A stretch of 64,000 bases of DNA from Curvibacter sp. (GCA_004293725.1 REAW01000018.1:1-64000), one strand, 5' to 3'; positions 47,601 to 56,130 are shown, numbered from the stretch's first letter. Translations and numbers: made by a program. Notes: generated by a model from the sequence alone, not told the origin.

Positions 47601-47648
47601 GCTCAAGGCGAGCAATAGCATGCCCCCTTGCAGCAGCGCTAGCAGCAC
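44619..47648 (-). CDS. 5TMR-PAS-GGDEF-EAL c-di-GMP enzyme
   Basis: The 1,009-residue protein starts with a 5TM receptor of the LytS-YhcK type (LLVDARSIVLSMASLFGGPW, GAVAAIIALAYQGFLGG). PAS-type domains follow (ITYWNMASERLYGYSAEEAM; RREILRVNQAFTKISGYDAH). A GGDEF domain has the active-site variant GGDEY (RLGGDEYVVMLEG), and a full EAL domain ends the protein (EALLRWNHPEHG, LDDFGTGYSSLSYLKRLP, AEGVET). The start is GTG at 47648 behind GGAGG. The Phe-to-Tyr change in GGDEF may or may not keep cyclase activity. It overlaps the EAL gene by four bases. Confidence 0.92.
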   Translation of the reverse strand: MLLALLQGGMLLLALSQLYGYSLRTRSKSSFLNQLVGGLLFGSACAIAMAMPLTPVPNLLVDARSIVLSMASLFGGPWVGAVAAIIALAYQGFLGGFSAPIATAVVLVCFGMGLAYHLLLRQGRASLGWQPLLLFGLLMHSVVVSLLSLAPGDFAIHAPLMAAVALMLVFSLATMVTGLILENVRKRQQAEADLVLKEMHLREILNATFDVQYVLDERGTIVEALSDSALLSAGGNASLVGKHLSEVLSPEEAEPLLLHLRRALALPGNHAFEFDLQSTHGVRRFAGRAHALPPVPGRPRSLALLGLDVTERMDALRALEASENRFRSLLQNVGAVAVQGYTPDGTITYWNMASERLYGYSAEEAMGRNFFILLVPHSLRSRLQEQMEDLQATSRVLDAQEMTLVHKQGHEVPILSSYAMVFANAKVAEFFRLDIDLAERRRTESELRVAATAFEAQEGMMVTNARREILRVNQAFTKISGYDAHEVIGKNPGMFSSGWHDDAFYTQMNEALDKEGHWEGEIWNRRKNGDVYPQLMHISSVVDDGGAVSHYVATQIDITQRKAAEDQVRQLAFYDTLTGLPNRRMLLDRLQHALASSARSGACGALLFIDLDHFKTLNDTLGHDKGDLLLQEVAQRLIDGVREEDTVARLGGDEYVVMLEGLDALRETAAGQATLVGEKIIATLSKPYRLAGHEYHSTQSMGLTLFSGHEAALEDLLKQADLAMYQAKNAGRNGLRFYDPLMQAAVTQRAKLEVDIRQGLLFGQYELYYQPQLNAQGRVLGAEALLRWNHPEHGMVSPAVFIPVAEESGQIVALGSWVLETACAQLVTWGQDPATEHLTLAVNVSSRQFRQQDFADHMLAMLDYTGANPKRLKLELTESMLVDNVEDLIEKMTALRARGVGFSLDDFGTGYSSLSYLKRLPLDQLKIDQSFVRDVLTDPNDAVIAKTIVTLGRSLGLAVIAEGVETAAQRDFLMQSGCGAFQGYLFSRPLPAQTFTVYLQSLQPEEHLE

Positions 47649-47806
47649 GGGAACCTCCTACAGTCCGGAACGCCAAAGCAAACCAAACGCATCTCCCGAC
47701 ATTTATTGTTGCAATCATTATGGCGTTGCTAGGCGGTTTATGTAAGGCCCTTCTCTCCCGCCACATTTCCCCGCTTTAGGGGAAAACTGAACTCTGCGCC
47801 TTGGTG

Positions 47807-48049
47807 CTACCGCGAGGACTGGTCGCGCAATTGGCGGCGCATTTCCGCCTTCTGGGCCGGACTGAGATGGCGCTCGGCCTTCGCATCGGACTGGGTATTG
47901 CTTTCGTCTTTTTGGCTCACCAAGGCCTGACGCAGATCAGAACGGCGCTGGACTTTACTTTGTTCAGCCTGTGCGGGCGACTGCGCTGGAACTGCGCCTC
48001 CCCATAGGGGCACCACGGAAAGCACCAAGATAAACAAAAGCGGTCGCAT
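47807..48049 (-). CDS. Small exported protein of unknown function
   Basis: The 80-residue product has a signal peptide (RPLLFILVLSVVPLWGGAVP then AQS). A short charged, Gln/Ser/Lys-rich mature part follows, ending KAEMRRQLRDQSSR. It is divergent from the OmpR-type regulator gene and upstream of nothing else on its strand. I recognise no family. A clear signal peptide and conserved-looking LSPAQKAEMR motif make it likely real. A link to envelope sensing by the neighbouring two-component system is only suggested by position. Confidence 0.6.
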   Translation of the reverse strand: MRPLLFILVLSVVPLWGGAVPAQSPAQAEQSKVQRRSDLRQALVSQKDESNTQSDAKAERHLSPAQKAEMRRQLRDQSSR

Positions 48050-48120
48050 GTCGGTATAAAAGCAAGGGAAACCTAATGAAATGACATTGTTAAGTCCCGA
48101 TGCCCGAAAGTAGCTTGGTT

Positions 48121-48200
48121 ATTTGTAACATAGTGTCAATATGCGTCTCACAATCAGTGCTTCATGACCCGTGCGACGCAAAATTGCGACTGTTACAAAT
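48121..48200 (+). promoter_or_regulatory. Inverted ATTTGTAACA / TGTTACAAAT sites before the OmpR-type gene
   Basis: ATTTGTAACA (about 48121-48130) and TGTTACAAAT (48191-48200) are perfect inverted copies about 60 bases apart in the 163-base region before the OmpR-type gene. The GTAACA core resembles known OmpR boxes, so autoregulation is possible. Confidence 0.35.
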
Positions 48201-48212
48201 TCTGAATACGCC

Positions 48213-48944
48213 ATGCAGCCCAACCCAAACCGTCCTAACAAGATTCTTGTGGTCGATGACGACGCCCGCATTAGAGACCTCTTGCGTCGCTATTTGACCC
48301 AAGAAGGCTTTGATGTGTTGCTCGCTGAAGACGGCAAGTCGCTGACCCGCATCATGCTGCGCGAAACGGCCGATCTGATCGTGCTTGACCTCATGATGCC
48401 AGGCGAAGACGGGCTTTCTATCTGCCGCCGCCTGCGCGCTGCCAATGACGTCACTCCCATCATCATGCTGACTGCCAAAGGCGAAGATATCGATCGCATT
48501 GTGGGCTTGGAAGTGGGTGCCGACGATTATTTAGGCAAACCCTTTAACCCGCGCGAGCTACTGGCTCGCATTCACGCCGTGTTGCGTCGCCGCCCGGTCG
48601 CAGAGGTTCCCGGCGCCCCCTCGATCGACAACGAAGTCGTGAAATTTGGATCATTTGTTTTTGACCTTGGCGCGCGCGCCCTCACCAAGGGAGGCCAGGA
48701 GTTGACCCTTACCACAGGTGAATTTGCCATGCTCAAGGCCTTGGTGCGGCACCCGCGCATACCACTTTCGCGCGAAAAACTGGCGCAACTCTCGCGCGGT
48801 CGTGAGTTTGAGCCGTTTGACCGCAGCCTGGACGTACAGGTCTCGCGCCTGCGTAAGCTGATCGAGACTGATGCCACCAACCCGCGCTTTATTCAAACGG
48901 TGTGGGGCATCGGTTATGTGTTTGTGCCCGACGAGGCCGCGTGA
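48213..48944 (+). CDS. ompR: OmpR-family response regulator
   Basis: The 243-residue regulator has a receiver domain (ILVVDDDARIRDLLRRYLTQ; acceptor Asp in LIVLDLMMPGEDG; Lys in YLGKPFNPRELL). A winged-helix DNA-binding domain follows ([47 protein letters not shown]). The sequence is close to OmpR itself. The ATG at 48213 (MQPNPNRPNK) is chosen; a frame from 48171 is longer without similarity. The stop overlaps the GTG start of the sensor kinase, so the pair is coupled. It probably governs envelope or osmotic response. Confidence 0.93.
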   Translation: MQPNPNRPNKILVVDDDARIRDLLRRYLTQEGFDVLLAEDGKSLTRIMLRETADLIVLDLMMPGEDGLSICRRLRAANDVTPIIMLTAKGEDIDRIVGLEVGADDYLGKPFNPRELLARIHAVLRRRPVAEVPGAPSIDNEVVKFGSFVFDLGARALTKGGQELTLTTGEFAMLKALVRHPRIPLSREKLAQLSRGREFEPFDRSLDVQVSRLRKLIETDATNPRFIQTVWGIGYVFVPDEAA

Positions 48945-50371
48945 AGCTAGACTTTGCCACGGTGGCCCAAGCAGAGCAAACCGACTTTGATGCCAGCGGC
49001 CCGGCTACGCTGACAGACCACGACGCTCCCATCAGGCGGAGACGTTTTGCGCGGCTTAGCCTGTTTTGGCGCACCTTCTTTTTATTGGCTCTCCTGCTGC
49101 TCGGCAGCATTTTGGCGTGGCTACAAACCCTTCGTTCCCTGGAGTTTGAGCCGCGCGCGCTTCAAACCGCACAACAACTCGCCTCCCAGGTCAACCTGAG
49201 CCGTGCCGCGCTGATCCATGCAGATGGCATTGCGCGAATCTCCCTGCTCAAAACCATGAGAGATGAAGAGGGCTTGCGCATCATGCCGCGTGAGCCCACG
49301 GACCAATTTTCCTTGTTGGACAACGACACTTTAAGCCACAGGATCGCGGTGGATATGGCAGAGCGACTGGGCAAAGGTACGGTAGTCGCCAGCACGGTCA
49401 ACGGCCAAGCCGGGCTGTGGGTCAGCTTTGTGATTGATGGCGACGAGTACTGGCTGCAATCGGACCAAAACCGCCTGTCATTGGCTGGCGGGACCACATG
49501 GATGATTTGGTTGTTTGTTGCGGCGGTGTTGTCGCTGGTGGGCGCGGCGTTGATTGCGGGGCTGATCAACCGCCCTCTGAAAGATCTTTCGTTTGCAGCC
49601 ACCCGGGTACGCGAGGGCAACTTCGGCGCAAGCCAGCTGGACGAAGACGTCAACACGAGCGAAATCCGCGAGGTCAACATCGGTTTCAACCGTATGGCCC
49701 AAAAGTTAGCCAAGGTTGAACAAGACCGTGCCGTCATGCTCGCTGGTATTTCCCACGACTTGCGTACCCCATTGGCACGGCTGCGATTAGAGACCGAGAT
49801 GAGCGTGGCCGATGAGAGCGCCCGCGCCTATATGGTGGCCGACATCAACCAGCTCGACGCCATCATCGACAAGTTTTTGGATTACGCGCGCCCCGATCGT
49901 GTAGCACTGGCTCCGGTGGTTTTGAGCGACGTGGTGGATGCTTGCGTCTATTCGTTGCAAAAAATGCCCGACGTGCGCATCAAACTAGACCTGAAGGGGG
50001 ACCTCCTTGTCTTGGCGGATGAGGTGGAGCTGGGCCGTGTTTTGTCCAATTTGCTGGAAAACGCGAGGCGCTACGGAAAATCGGTGGATACCGGCATTGC
50101 GATGATCGATATTGCTGCTATTGCGCGGGAAAAATGGGTGCTCATCAAAGTACGTGACCACGGCATTGGCGTCGCAGAAGAACAGTTGCACCAACTGACC
50201 AAGCCCTTCTACCGCGGTGAAGCCGCACGCACCGCAGCCAATGGCGCAGGGCTGGGTCTGGCCATTGTGGACAAAACCATACAGCGCATGGGCGGGGCAT
50301 TCCGGCTCACCACCGCAGGCTCGGGTGGCCTGACCGCCCAGATCCGTTTACAGCGTGCTACGCGGCTTTGA
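48941..50371 (+). CDS. envZ: EnvZ-like sensor histidine kinase
   Basis: The 476-residue kinase has two membrane segments ([16 protein letters not shown] at about 46 and [20 protein letters not shown] near 190) enclosing a periplasmic sensor loop. A HAMP domain, the HisKA motif [19 protein letters not shown] and an HATPase domain ([24 protein letters not shown]) follow. The start is GTG at 48941, overlapping the regulator's stop (GTGA) with GAGG five bases upstream. It converges with ispF, the two ends overlapping by 14 bases. Confidence 0.92.
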   Translation: MKLDFATVAQAEQTDFDASGPATLTDHDAPIRRRRFARLSLFWRTFFLLALLLLGSILAWLQTLRSLEFEPRALQTAQQLASQVNLSRAALIHADGIARISLLKTMRDEEGLRIMPREPTDQFSLLDNDTLSHRIAVDMAERLGKGTVVASTVNGQAGLWVSFVIDGDEYWLQSDQNRLSLAGGTTWMIWLFVAAVLSLVGAALIAGLINRPLKDLSFAATRVREGNFGASQLDEDVNTSEIREVNIGFNRMAQKLAKVEQDRAVMLAGISHDLRTPLARLRLETEMSVADESARAYMVADINQLDAIIDKFLDYARPDRVALAPVVLSDVVDACVYSLQKMPDVRIKLDLKGDLLVLADEVELGRVLSNLLENARRYGKSVDTGIAMIDIAAIAREKWVLIKVRDHGIGVAEEQLHQLTKPFYRGEAARTAANGAGLGLAIVDKTIQRMGGAFRLTTAGSGGLTAQIRLQRATRL

Positions 50372-50840
50372 TCAACAGGACCACGGCGCGGGCTTCCATG
50401 GCACGCCCCTCGCCCACAGGTCCCATTTTTTCGGCTGTTTTGGCTTTCACGTTGACCTGCCCAACGTCTAACCCCAACACCGCAGCAATTCGCTCACGCA
50501 TAGGGACGATGTAAGGCGCCAATTTGGGTGCCTGGGCAATGATGGTGCTGTCTACATTGCCAATGGCATACCCCAGCGCCCGAACATCCGCCGCCACCGT
50601 GGAAAGCAGCATGGCAGAGTCTGCACCCAAGTACTGCCCATCGGTATCAGGAAAATGCTTGCCAATATCGCCCAGAGCGGCTGCGCCCAATAGGGCATCT
50701 GTAATTGCATGCAGCAAGGCATCCGCATCTGAATGGCCCAGCAGGCCCTTGCTATAGGGCACCTCCACCCCGCCGAGCATGAGCTTGCGCCCTTCCACCA
50801 GTTGGTGCGTGTCCCAGCCTTCACCAATTCGAATATTCAT
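50358..50840 (-). CDS. ispF: 2-C-methyl-D-erythritol 2,4-cyclodiphosphate synthase
   Basis: IspF makes the cyclic diphosphate intermediate of the MEP isoprenoid pathway. The 160-residue product has the metal-binding [10 protein letters not shown] (Asp, His), [20 protein letters not shown] and [11 protein letters not shown], and the end [20 protein letters not shown]. The ATG at 50840 gives the usual length. It follows ispD after seven bases, a common arrangement for two successive-pathway enzymes. Confidence 0.97.
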   Translation of the reverse strand: MNIRIGEGWDTHQLVEGRKLMLGGVEVPYSKGLLGHSDADALLHAITDALLGAAALGDIGKHFPDTDGQYLGADSAMLLSTVAADVRALGYAIGNVDSTIIAQAPKLAPYIVPMRERIAAVLGLDVGQVNVKAKTAEKMGPVGEGRAMEARAVVLLIKAA

Positions 50841-50847
50841 GATTAAC

Positions 50848-51591
50848 CTAGCGCCCATCCAAAAAACTAGAACCGTTTCGCGCCGCCAACACCGATTCCG
50901 CCAACGCAAAGTCTTGCGGGTAGGTTACCTTGAAGTTTTGGGCACTTCCCTCCACCAGGCGTGGCTGCAATCCCATGAACTCCATTGCGCTGGACTCGTC
51001 GGTCACGGCATCACCCGCCGCTTGCAAAGCCGCTTGCAAGGCGGCCAGGCGAAACATTTGAGGCGTTTGTGCCAGCCATTTGTCCCCGCGCTCAACGGTT
51101 TGCGCCACGCGGCCGTTCGCTTCTTGCTTCAGTGTGTCGGGCAATTTCAGCGCCAGCAACCCGCCCACCGGATCATCCAGGCAACTATCTATCAATGCAT
51201 CAATCTGCGCAGGCGTGACCAGACAGCGTGCGGCATCATGTACCAGCACCCAGTCATGGGCTTGCGCGCCCATCCCTTGCAATACACTTAAGCCATTAAA
51301 AACCGACTTAGCCCTTGTGGATCCTCCGCAAGAAGCTACCAAAATCGTAGCATCACGGGATTCAAAAAAAGTATCCCCTGCGGATACCACCACCAGCGTA
51401 CCAGCCAGCCGACGCACGCCGCGCAGGGCGGCCAGTGTGTGCAAAACCATGGGTTGGCCGGCTACCTGCGCGTACTGTTTGGGTCCATTGGCCTGGGCGC
51501 GGGAGCCATTGCCTGCACACGGTACCAGCGCCCACAAGCGCGCATTGGGCACACCGGAAGCGGAAAGAGTTTGAGAGGGGGAGGCATTCAT
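50848..51591 (-). CDS. ispD: 2-C-methyl-D-erythritol 4-phosphate cytidylyltransferase
   Basis: IspD joins CTP to methylerythritol phosphate. The 247-residue enzyme has the nucleotide-binding [20 protein letters not shown], the [11 protein letters not shown] motif (about residue 90), [14 protein letters not shown] and AQTPQMFR, all expected. Unusually, the codons for [20 protein letters not shown] lie in a copy of the dispersed repeat (51307-51352), read in reverse. The reading frame is kept and the motif is intact, so the protein should work. The ATG at 51591 is chosen. It is divergent from mfd with 32 bases between starts. Confidence 0.95.
   Translation of the reverse strand: MNASPSQTLSASGVPNARLWALVPCAGNGSRAQANGPKQYAQVAGQPMVLHTLAALRGVRRLAGTLVVVSAGDTFFESRDATILVASCGGSTRAKSVFNGLSVLQGMGAQAHDWVLVHDAARCLVTPAQIDALIDSCLDDPVGGLLALKLPDTLKQEANGRVAQTVERGDKWLAQTPQMFRLAALQAALQAAGDAVTDESSAMEFMGLQPRLVEGSAQNFKVTYPQDFALAESVLAARNGSSFLDGR
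51307..51352 (+). repeat. Dispersed 46-nt repeat, copy inside ispD
   Basis: The core starts CTTAGCCCTTGTGGATCCTC and ends CCGCAAGAAGCTACC, AAAATCGTAGCA. It aligns without gaps to the copies at 17839 (32 of 46 identical), 4911 (31) and 55119 (31). It lies wholly within the ispD coding sequence and is read in reverse by that gene, encoding the conserved CGGSTRA region. Confidence 0.7.
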
Positions 51592-51623
51592 AGGGATAGC
51601 CCATTCTAAAATCGAACCCATCC

Positions 51624-54600
51624 ATGGATTTACCTAAACTCACCACGGGCAAGCGTTACACGCTGCCCCGCCCGGCCGGTTCGGCCGATGCCCTTCTCCT
51701 GGCCCGCTTGGGTGAACGCGAAAAAGCCGCCGGTCGGCCGATGACGGTGGTGACGGCCAACGCCAGTGACGCACAGCGTTTGCTGGAGGAAATCGCCTTC
51801 TTTGCCCCATCGCTGCGCTGCGCGCTGTTCCCCGATTGGGAAACGCTGCCATACGACACGTTTTCTCCGCACCAAGACCTGATCAGCGAGCGCCTGGCAA
51901 CACTGTGGCGCATCAGCCAACGCGACAAAGAAACCGGGGCCGATGTGGTCATCGTGCCGGCCACCACCGCGCTGTACCGTTTGGCGCCCCCCAGTTTTCT
52001 GGCCGGCTACACCTTTGAATTCAAGGTCAAACAAAAGCTAAACGAAGCCCGGCTCAAGGCCCAGTTGACACTCGCGGGCTACAGCCATGTCACCCAAGTG
52101 GTAAGTCCCGGTGAATATGCGGTGCGCGGTGGATTGATTGATTTGTTCCCCATGGGTAGCCCCGTGCCCTACCGGGTGGACCTGTTTGACGACGAAATCG
52201 ACAGCATCCGCACCTTCGATCCGGACAGCCAGCGCAGCTTGTACCCCGTGCCCGAAGTGCGCCTGCTGCCAGGCCGCGAATTCCCCATGGACGACGATGC
52301 GCGGGTCAAGTTCCGCAACCGTTGGCGCGAACTGCTGGAAGGTGACCCCACCAAGAGCCGCATTTACAAGGACATTGGCAACGGTGTAGCCACCGCCGGT
52401 ATTGAGTACTACCTGCCCTTGTTTTTTGACGAAACGGCGACTGTTTTTGACTATGTAGGCGCGGACGCCACGGTGGTGTTGCACGGTGACTTGGAGCCTG
52501 CCTTTCAGCGCTTCTGGCAAGACACCAAGGACCGCTACCGCCTGGTGCAGGGCGACCCAGACCGCCCCGCCCTGCCGCCAGAGGCGCTTTTCTTAGGTAC
52601 AGAGCAGTTCTACGCCCGGGCTAACGCGCACGCCCAGTTAGCGATTCGCGCACCTGCCGAGGGCGATGTTTTTGCAGAGTTTGCTGGCCTGCCCGCCCTG
52701 TCGGTGGAACGCGGCACCGAAGACCCACTGGCCCGACTGAAAACCCACGCCCGCAACACGCAACACCGCATTCTGGTGCTGGCCGAAAGCGATGGCCGCC
52801 GCGAAAGCCTGCTGGACTTTTTGCGCGCCAGCGGTATTTCACCGCCAGCTTTCGATTCGCTCACCGAATTCCAAACCAGCGACGAGAAGTTTGGTATCGC
52901 GACAGCGGGGCTCACGGTCGGCTTTAGCTGGACCGAGCTTGGCATTGACCTCATCACCGAGACCGAACTGTTTGCTGCCGGCCCCACCACGCGCCGCCGC
53001 AAAAAGCAGGAGCAGGTCAGCGATGTAGAGGCGCTGATCAAGGATCTGAGCGAGCTCAATGTGGGTGACCCGGTAGTGCACAGTTCCCACGGCATCGGGC
53101 GCTACCGTGGCCTGATCAACATGGACATGGGCAACAAGAATGCCCAGGGCGAACCGGAGCTGCAAGAGTTTTTGCACTTGGAGTACGCCGACAAGGCCAC
53201 GCTCTACGTGCCTGTTAGCCAATTGCAACTGATCAGCCGCTACACGGGCGTAAGCGCAGACGAAGCGCCACTGCACCGCCTGGGCAGTGGCCAGTGGGAA
53301 AAAGCCAAGCGCAAGGCCGCGGAACAGGTGCGTGACAGCGCGGCCGAACTGCTCAACATCTATGCCCGCAGGGCTGCGCGAGAAGGACACGCCTTCCGGT
53401 ATTCACCCGGAGACTACGAAACCTTTGCCAACGACTTTGGCTTTGAAGAAACCGCCGACCAGAAAGCGGCCATTCACTGTGTGATCCAGGACATGATCAG
53501 CCCACGCCCCATGGACCGGTTGGTTTGCGGCGATGTGGGCTTTGGCAAGACCGAGGTGGCGCTGCGCGCGGCCTTCGTGGCGGTCACCGGTGGCAAGCAG
53601 GTGGCATTTTTGGCCCCCACCACACTCTTGGCAGAGCAGCACTTCCAAACCCTGATGGACCGCTTTGGCAAGTGGCCCGTCAAAATTGCAGAGATGAGCC
53701 GCTTCCGCAGTGGCAAGGAAATTACCGCAGCGCTCAAGGGCGTGGCCGATGGCACCGTGGACATTGTGGTGGGTACCCACAAGCTACTGAGCCAAGACAC
53801 CAAGTTTGCCAACCTGGGCCTGCTCATCATTGACGAGGAACACCGCTTTGGCGTGCGCCACAAGGAACAGATGAAGGCGCTACGCGCTGAGGTAGACGTG
53901 CTCACACTCACCGCCACCCCCATCCCCCGCACGCTGGGCATGGCGCTAGAAGGGCTGCGCGACCTGAGCGTGATTGCCACCGCGCCGCAGCGCCGCTTGG
54001 CCATCAAGACCTTTGTGCGCTCCGAGGGCAATGGCGTGATCCGCGAAGCCGTGCTGCGCGAACTCAAGCGTGGCGGGCAGGTCTACTTTTTGCACAACGA
54101 AGTGGAAACCATCGAGAACCGGCGCCAAAAGCTTGAAGAGCTGCTGCCCGAGGCCCGCATTGCCGTAGCCCACGGCCAAATGCCCGAGCGCCAGTTGGAA
54201 GCCGTGATGCGCGACTTCATCGCCCAGCGCTACAACCTGCTGCTGTGCTCCACCATCATCGAGACCGGTATTGACGTACCCACCGCCAACACCATCGTCA
54301 TGAGCCGTGCTGACAAGTTTGGCCTGGCCCAGCTGCACCAATTGCGCGGGCGCGTGGGCCGCAGCCACCACCAAGCCTATGCCTATCTCATGGTGCCCGA
54401 TGTCGAAGGCCTCACCAAACAGGCCCAACAGCGGCTGGACGCGATCCAGGCCATGGAAGAACTTGGCAGCGGCTTCTACCTCGCCATGCATGACCTGGAG
54501 ATTCGCGGAGCCGGCGAAGTGTTGGGTGAAAACCAAAGTGGCAACATGCTGGAAGTGGGCTTCCAGCTCTACAACGAGATGCTGAGCGAGGCGGTGCGCT

Positions 54601-55100
54601 GCCTCAAAGCCGGCATCGAGCCCGACCTGCTGAGCCCGCTCAACGTCACGACCGAAATCAACTTGCACGCCCCTGCCCTGCTGCCGGATGACTACTGTGG
54701 CGATGTGCACCTGCGTCTGTCTTTCTACAAAAAGCTGGCCACAGCCAAGACCACGGACCAGGTGGATGGCCTGCTCGAAGAGATCGTGGACCGCTTTGGC
54801 AAGCTTCCCGCGCAGGCGCAAACGCTGATTGACGTGCACCGTCTGCGCGTGATTGCAAAACCCTATGGCGTAGTGAAAGTGGACGCCGCACCCGGCGTAA
54901 TCACCATCACCTTCAAGAAAGACCCGCCGATTGACCCGATGAAAATCATTGGCCTGATCCAGAAGAACAAGCACATCAAGCTGGCCGGCAACGAGAAACT
55001 GCGCATCGAACGCGAGCTGCTGGAGGTGAAAGACCGGGCGCAGATGGTGCGCGACATCCTCAAAAGCTTGGGCCAGCCCCTGGTGGCCACCCCGGCCTAG
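51624..55100 (+). CDS. mfd: Transcription-repair coupling factor
   Basis: Mfd removes RNA polymerase stalled at DNA damage and recruits UvrA. The 1,158-residue protein has a UvrB-like N-terminus (about 1-350, LFPDWETLPYDTFSPHQDLI), an RNA polymerase-interacting CarD-like domain (LNVGDPVVHSSHGIGRYRGL, near 480), and a RecG-like translocase. The translocase has Walker A DVGFGKTEVALRAA, DEEH box IIDEEHRFGVRHKEQM, and TATPIPRTLGMAL. The helicase C-domain (STIIETGIDVPTANTIVMSR, LRGRVGRS) and a TRCF C-terminal domain complete it. Length and order are normal. A repeat copy follows the stop. Confidence 0.98.
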   Translation: MDLPKLTTGKRYTLPRPAGSADALLLARLGEREKAAGRPMTVVTANASDAQRLLEEIAFFAPSLRCALFPDWETLPYDTFSPHQDLISERLATLWRISQRDKETGADVVIVPATTALYRLAPPSFLAGYTFEFKVKQKLNEARLKAQLTLAGYSHVTQVVSPGEYAVRGGLIDLFPMGSPVPYRVDLFDDEIDSIRTFDPDSQRSLYPVPEVRLLPGREFPMDDDARVKFRNRWRELLEGDPTKSRIYKDIGNGVATAGIEYYLPLFFDETATVFDYVGADATVVLHGDLEPAFQRFWQDTKDRYRLVQGDPDRPALPPEALFLGTEQFYARANAHAQLAIRAPAEGDVFAEFAGLPALSVERGTEDPLARLKTHARNTQHRILVLAESDGRRESLLDFLRASGISPPAFDSLTEFQTSDEKFGIATAGLTVGFSWTELGIDLITETELFAAGPTTRRRKKQEQVSDVEALIKDLSELNVGDPVVHSSHGIGRYRGLINMDMGNKNAQGEPELQEFLHLEYADKATLYVPVSQLQLISRYTGVSADEAPLHRLGSGQWEKAKRKAAEQVRDSAAELLNIYARRAAREGHAFRYSPGDYETFANDFGFEETADQKAAIHCVIQDMISPRPMDRLVCGDVGFGKTEVALRAAFVAVTGGKQVAFLAPTTLLAEQHFQTLMDRFGKWPVKIAEMSRFRSGKEITAALKGVADGTVDIVVGTHKLLSQDTKFANLGLLIIDEEHRFGVRHKEQMKALRAEVDVLTLTATPIPRTLGMALEGLRDLSVIATAPQRRLAIKTFVRSEGNGVIREAVLRELKRGGQVYFLHNEVETIENRRQKLEELLPEARIAVAHGQMPERQLEAVMRDFIAQRYNLLLCSTIIETGIDVPTANTIVMSRADKFGLAQLHQLRGRVGRSHHQAYAYLMVPDVEGLTKQAQQRLDAIQAMEELGSGFYLAMHDLEIRGAGEVLGENQSGNMLEVGFQLYNEMLSEAVRCLKAGIEPDLLSPLNVTTEINLHAPALLPDDYCGDVHLRLSFYKKLATAKTTDQVDGLLEEIVDRFGKLPAQAQTLIDVHRLRVIAKPYGVVKVDAAPGVITITFKKDPPIDPMKIIGLIQKNKHIKLAGNEKLRIERELLEVKDRAQMVRDILKSLGQPLVATPA

Positions 55101-55118
55101 TTAGGCATTAAATCGGCC

Positions 55119-55164
55119 TCTAGCCCAACAAGATATTGCGCAAGCAGCTCCTAAAACCATAGCA
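55119..55164 (+). repeat. Dispersed 46-nt repeat, copy between mfd and serB
   Basis: The core starts TCTAGCCCAACAAGATATTG and ends GCGCAAGCAGCTCCT, AAAACCATAGCA, preceded by AAATCGGCC. It lies 18 bases after the mfd stop and ends eight bases before the serB start codon, so it occupies the place of serB's ribosome-binding site. Confidence 0.8.
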
Positions 55165-55172
55165 AACACTCC

Positions 55173-55895
55173 ATGTCCAGTATCGAACGCTCCCCCGGCC
55201 TTGTCGTCCAGAACCTCCCTGCCGCGCTGAAACTTGCCGACTACAAGCTCATCGCGTTTGACATGGATTCCACACTCATCAACATCGAGTGCATCGACGA
55301 AATAGCCGACGCCGTGGGCCGCAAGGCCGAAGTGGCCGCCATCACCGAAGCGGCCATGCGCGGCGAGATTACTGATTTCAAGGACAGCCTGCGCCGCCGG
55401 GTGGCTTTGCTCCAAGGCGTGACGGTGGCCGACTTGGAAGCCGTCAAGCGCGAACGCCTGCAACTCAACCCCGGCGCCGCTGCGCTGGTGGCGGCCTGCA
55501 AGGCAGCCGGGCTCAAGGTGCTGCTGGTCAGCGGCGGTTTTACCTACTTTGCCGAGCATGTGCGCGAACTACTTGGCATCGACTTCACCCGCTCCAATGT
55601 GCTGGAAGTTGCCTCTGGCCCTCGCGGCGGCACATTGACTGGCGCTCTGGTCCAACAAAGCTGGGGCGACATCTGCGACGGCGCCGAAAAACGCCGCACC
55701 TTGCTGGAAGTGGCTTCACTCTTGGGAATAGAGGCCGCACAGTGCATTGCCGTGGGTGACGGCGCCAACGACCTGCCCATGATGGGAGCCGCCGGCCTGT
55801 CAGTGGCGTTTCATGCGAAACCTGCGGTACGGGCACAGGCCCAAGTGGCTATCAATAGCGGCGGACTGGACCGGCTCCTGGAAGTGCTGGTGTAA
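55173..55895 (+). CDS. serB: Phosphoserine phosphatase
   Basis: SerB performs the last step of serine synthesis. The 240-residue HAD-family enzyme has motif I LIAFDMDSTLINIECIDEIA (nucleophile Asp within DMDST), motif II VLLVSGGFTYFAEHV and motif III/IV AVGDGANDLPMMGAAGLSVA. No separate ACT domain is present, as in shorter SerB forms. The repeat copy just upstream leaves no clear Shine-Dalgarno, so translation may be weak or coupled. Confidence 0.95.
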   Translation: MSSIERSPGLVVQNLPAALKLADYKLIAFDMDSTLINIECIDEIADAVGRKAEVAAITEAAMRGEITDFKDSLRRRVALLQGVTVADLEAVKRERLQLNPGAAALVAACKAAGLKVLLVSGGFTYFAEHVRELLGIDFTRSNVLEVASGPRGGTLTGALVQQSWGDICDGAEKRRTLLEVASLLGIEAAQCIAVGDGANDLPMMGAAGLSVAFHAKPAVRAQAQVAINSGGLDRLLEVLV

Positions 55896-56130
55896 ACCGC
55901 TTGAAGATCCTCAAGGTTGTTCGGCCACATGACCACGAATAATGCCTAACTGGACCACACCGGCGTAAGGCTCTGGTAGGCCAAAAGCAGGTCTACTAGA
56001 CTGCTCTATAGGAGTCATTCGCACTCAACAGTCGACGGCAGCTTTGTGGCAAGCACTTCATCAAAGCGAGCACCCGCGTTGGACTAGATGCGGTCTTTTT
56101 AATTGCTTCGGGGCAGACCGCGACCGCGGA

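Noticed and set aside
47649-48212. A convincing sigma-70 promoter for the ompR-type gene
   Set aside because: TTGGTT followed by CAATAT with a 16-17 base spacer is possible, but the match is poor and other AT-rich hexamers nearby are as good.
53946-54974. A 342-residue minus-strand frame opposite mfd
   Set aside because: It is antisense to the helicase domain of mfd, His/Gln/Leu-rich in a way typical of shadow frames in GC-rich DNA, and has no motif or ribosome-binding site.
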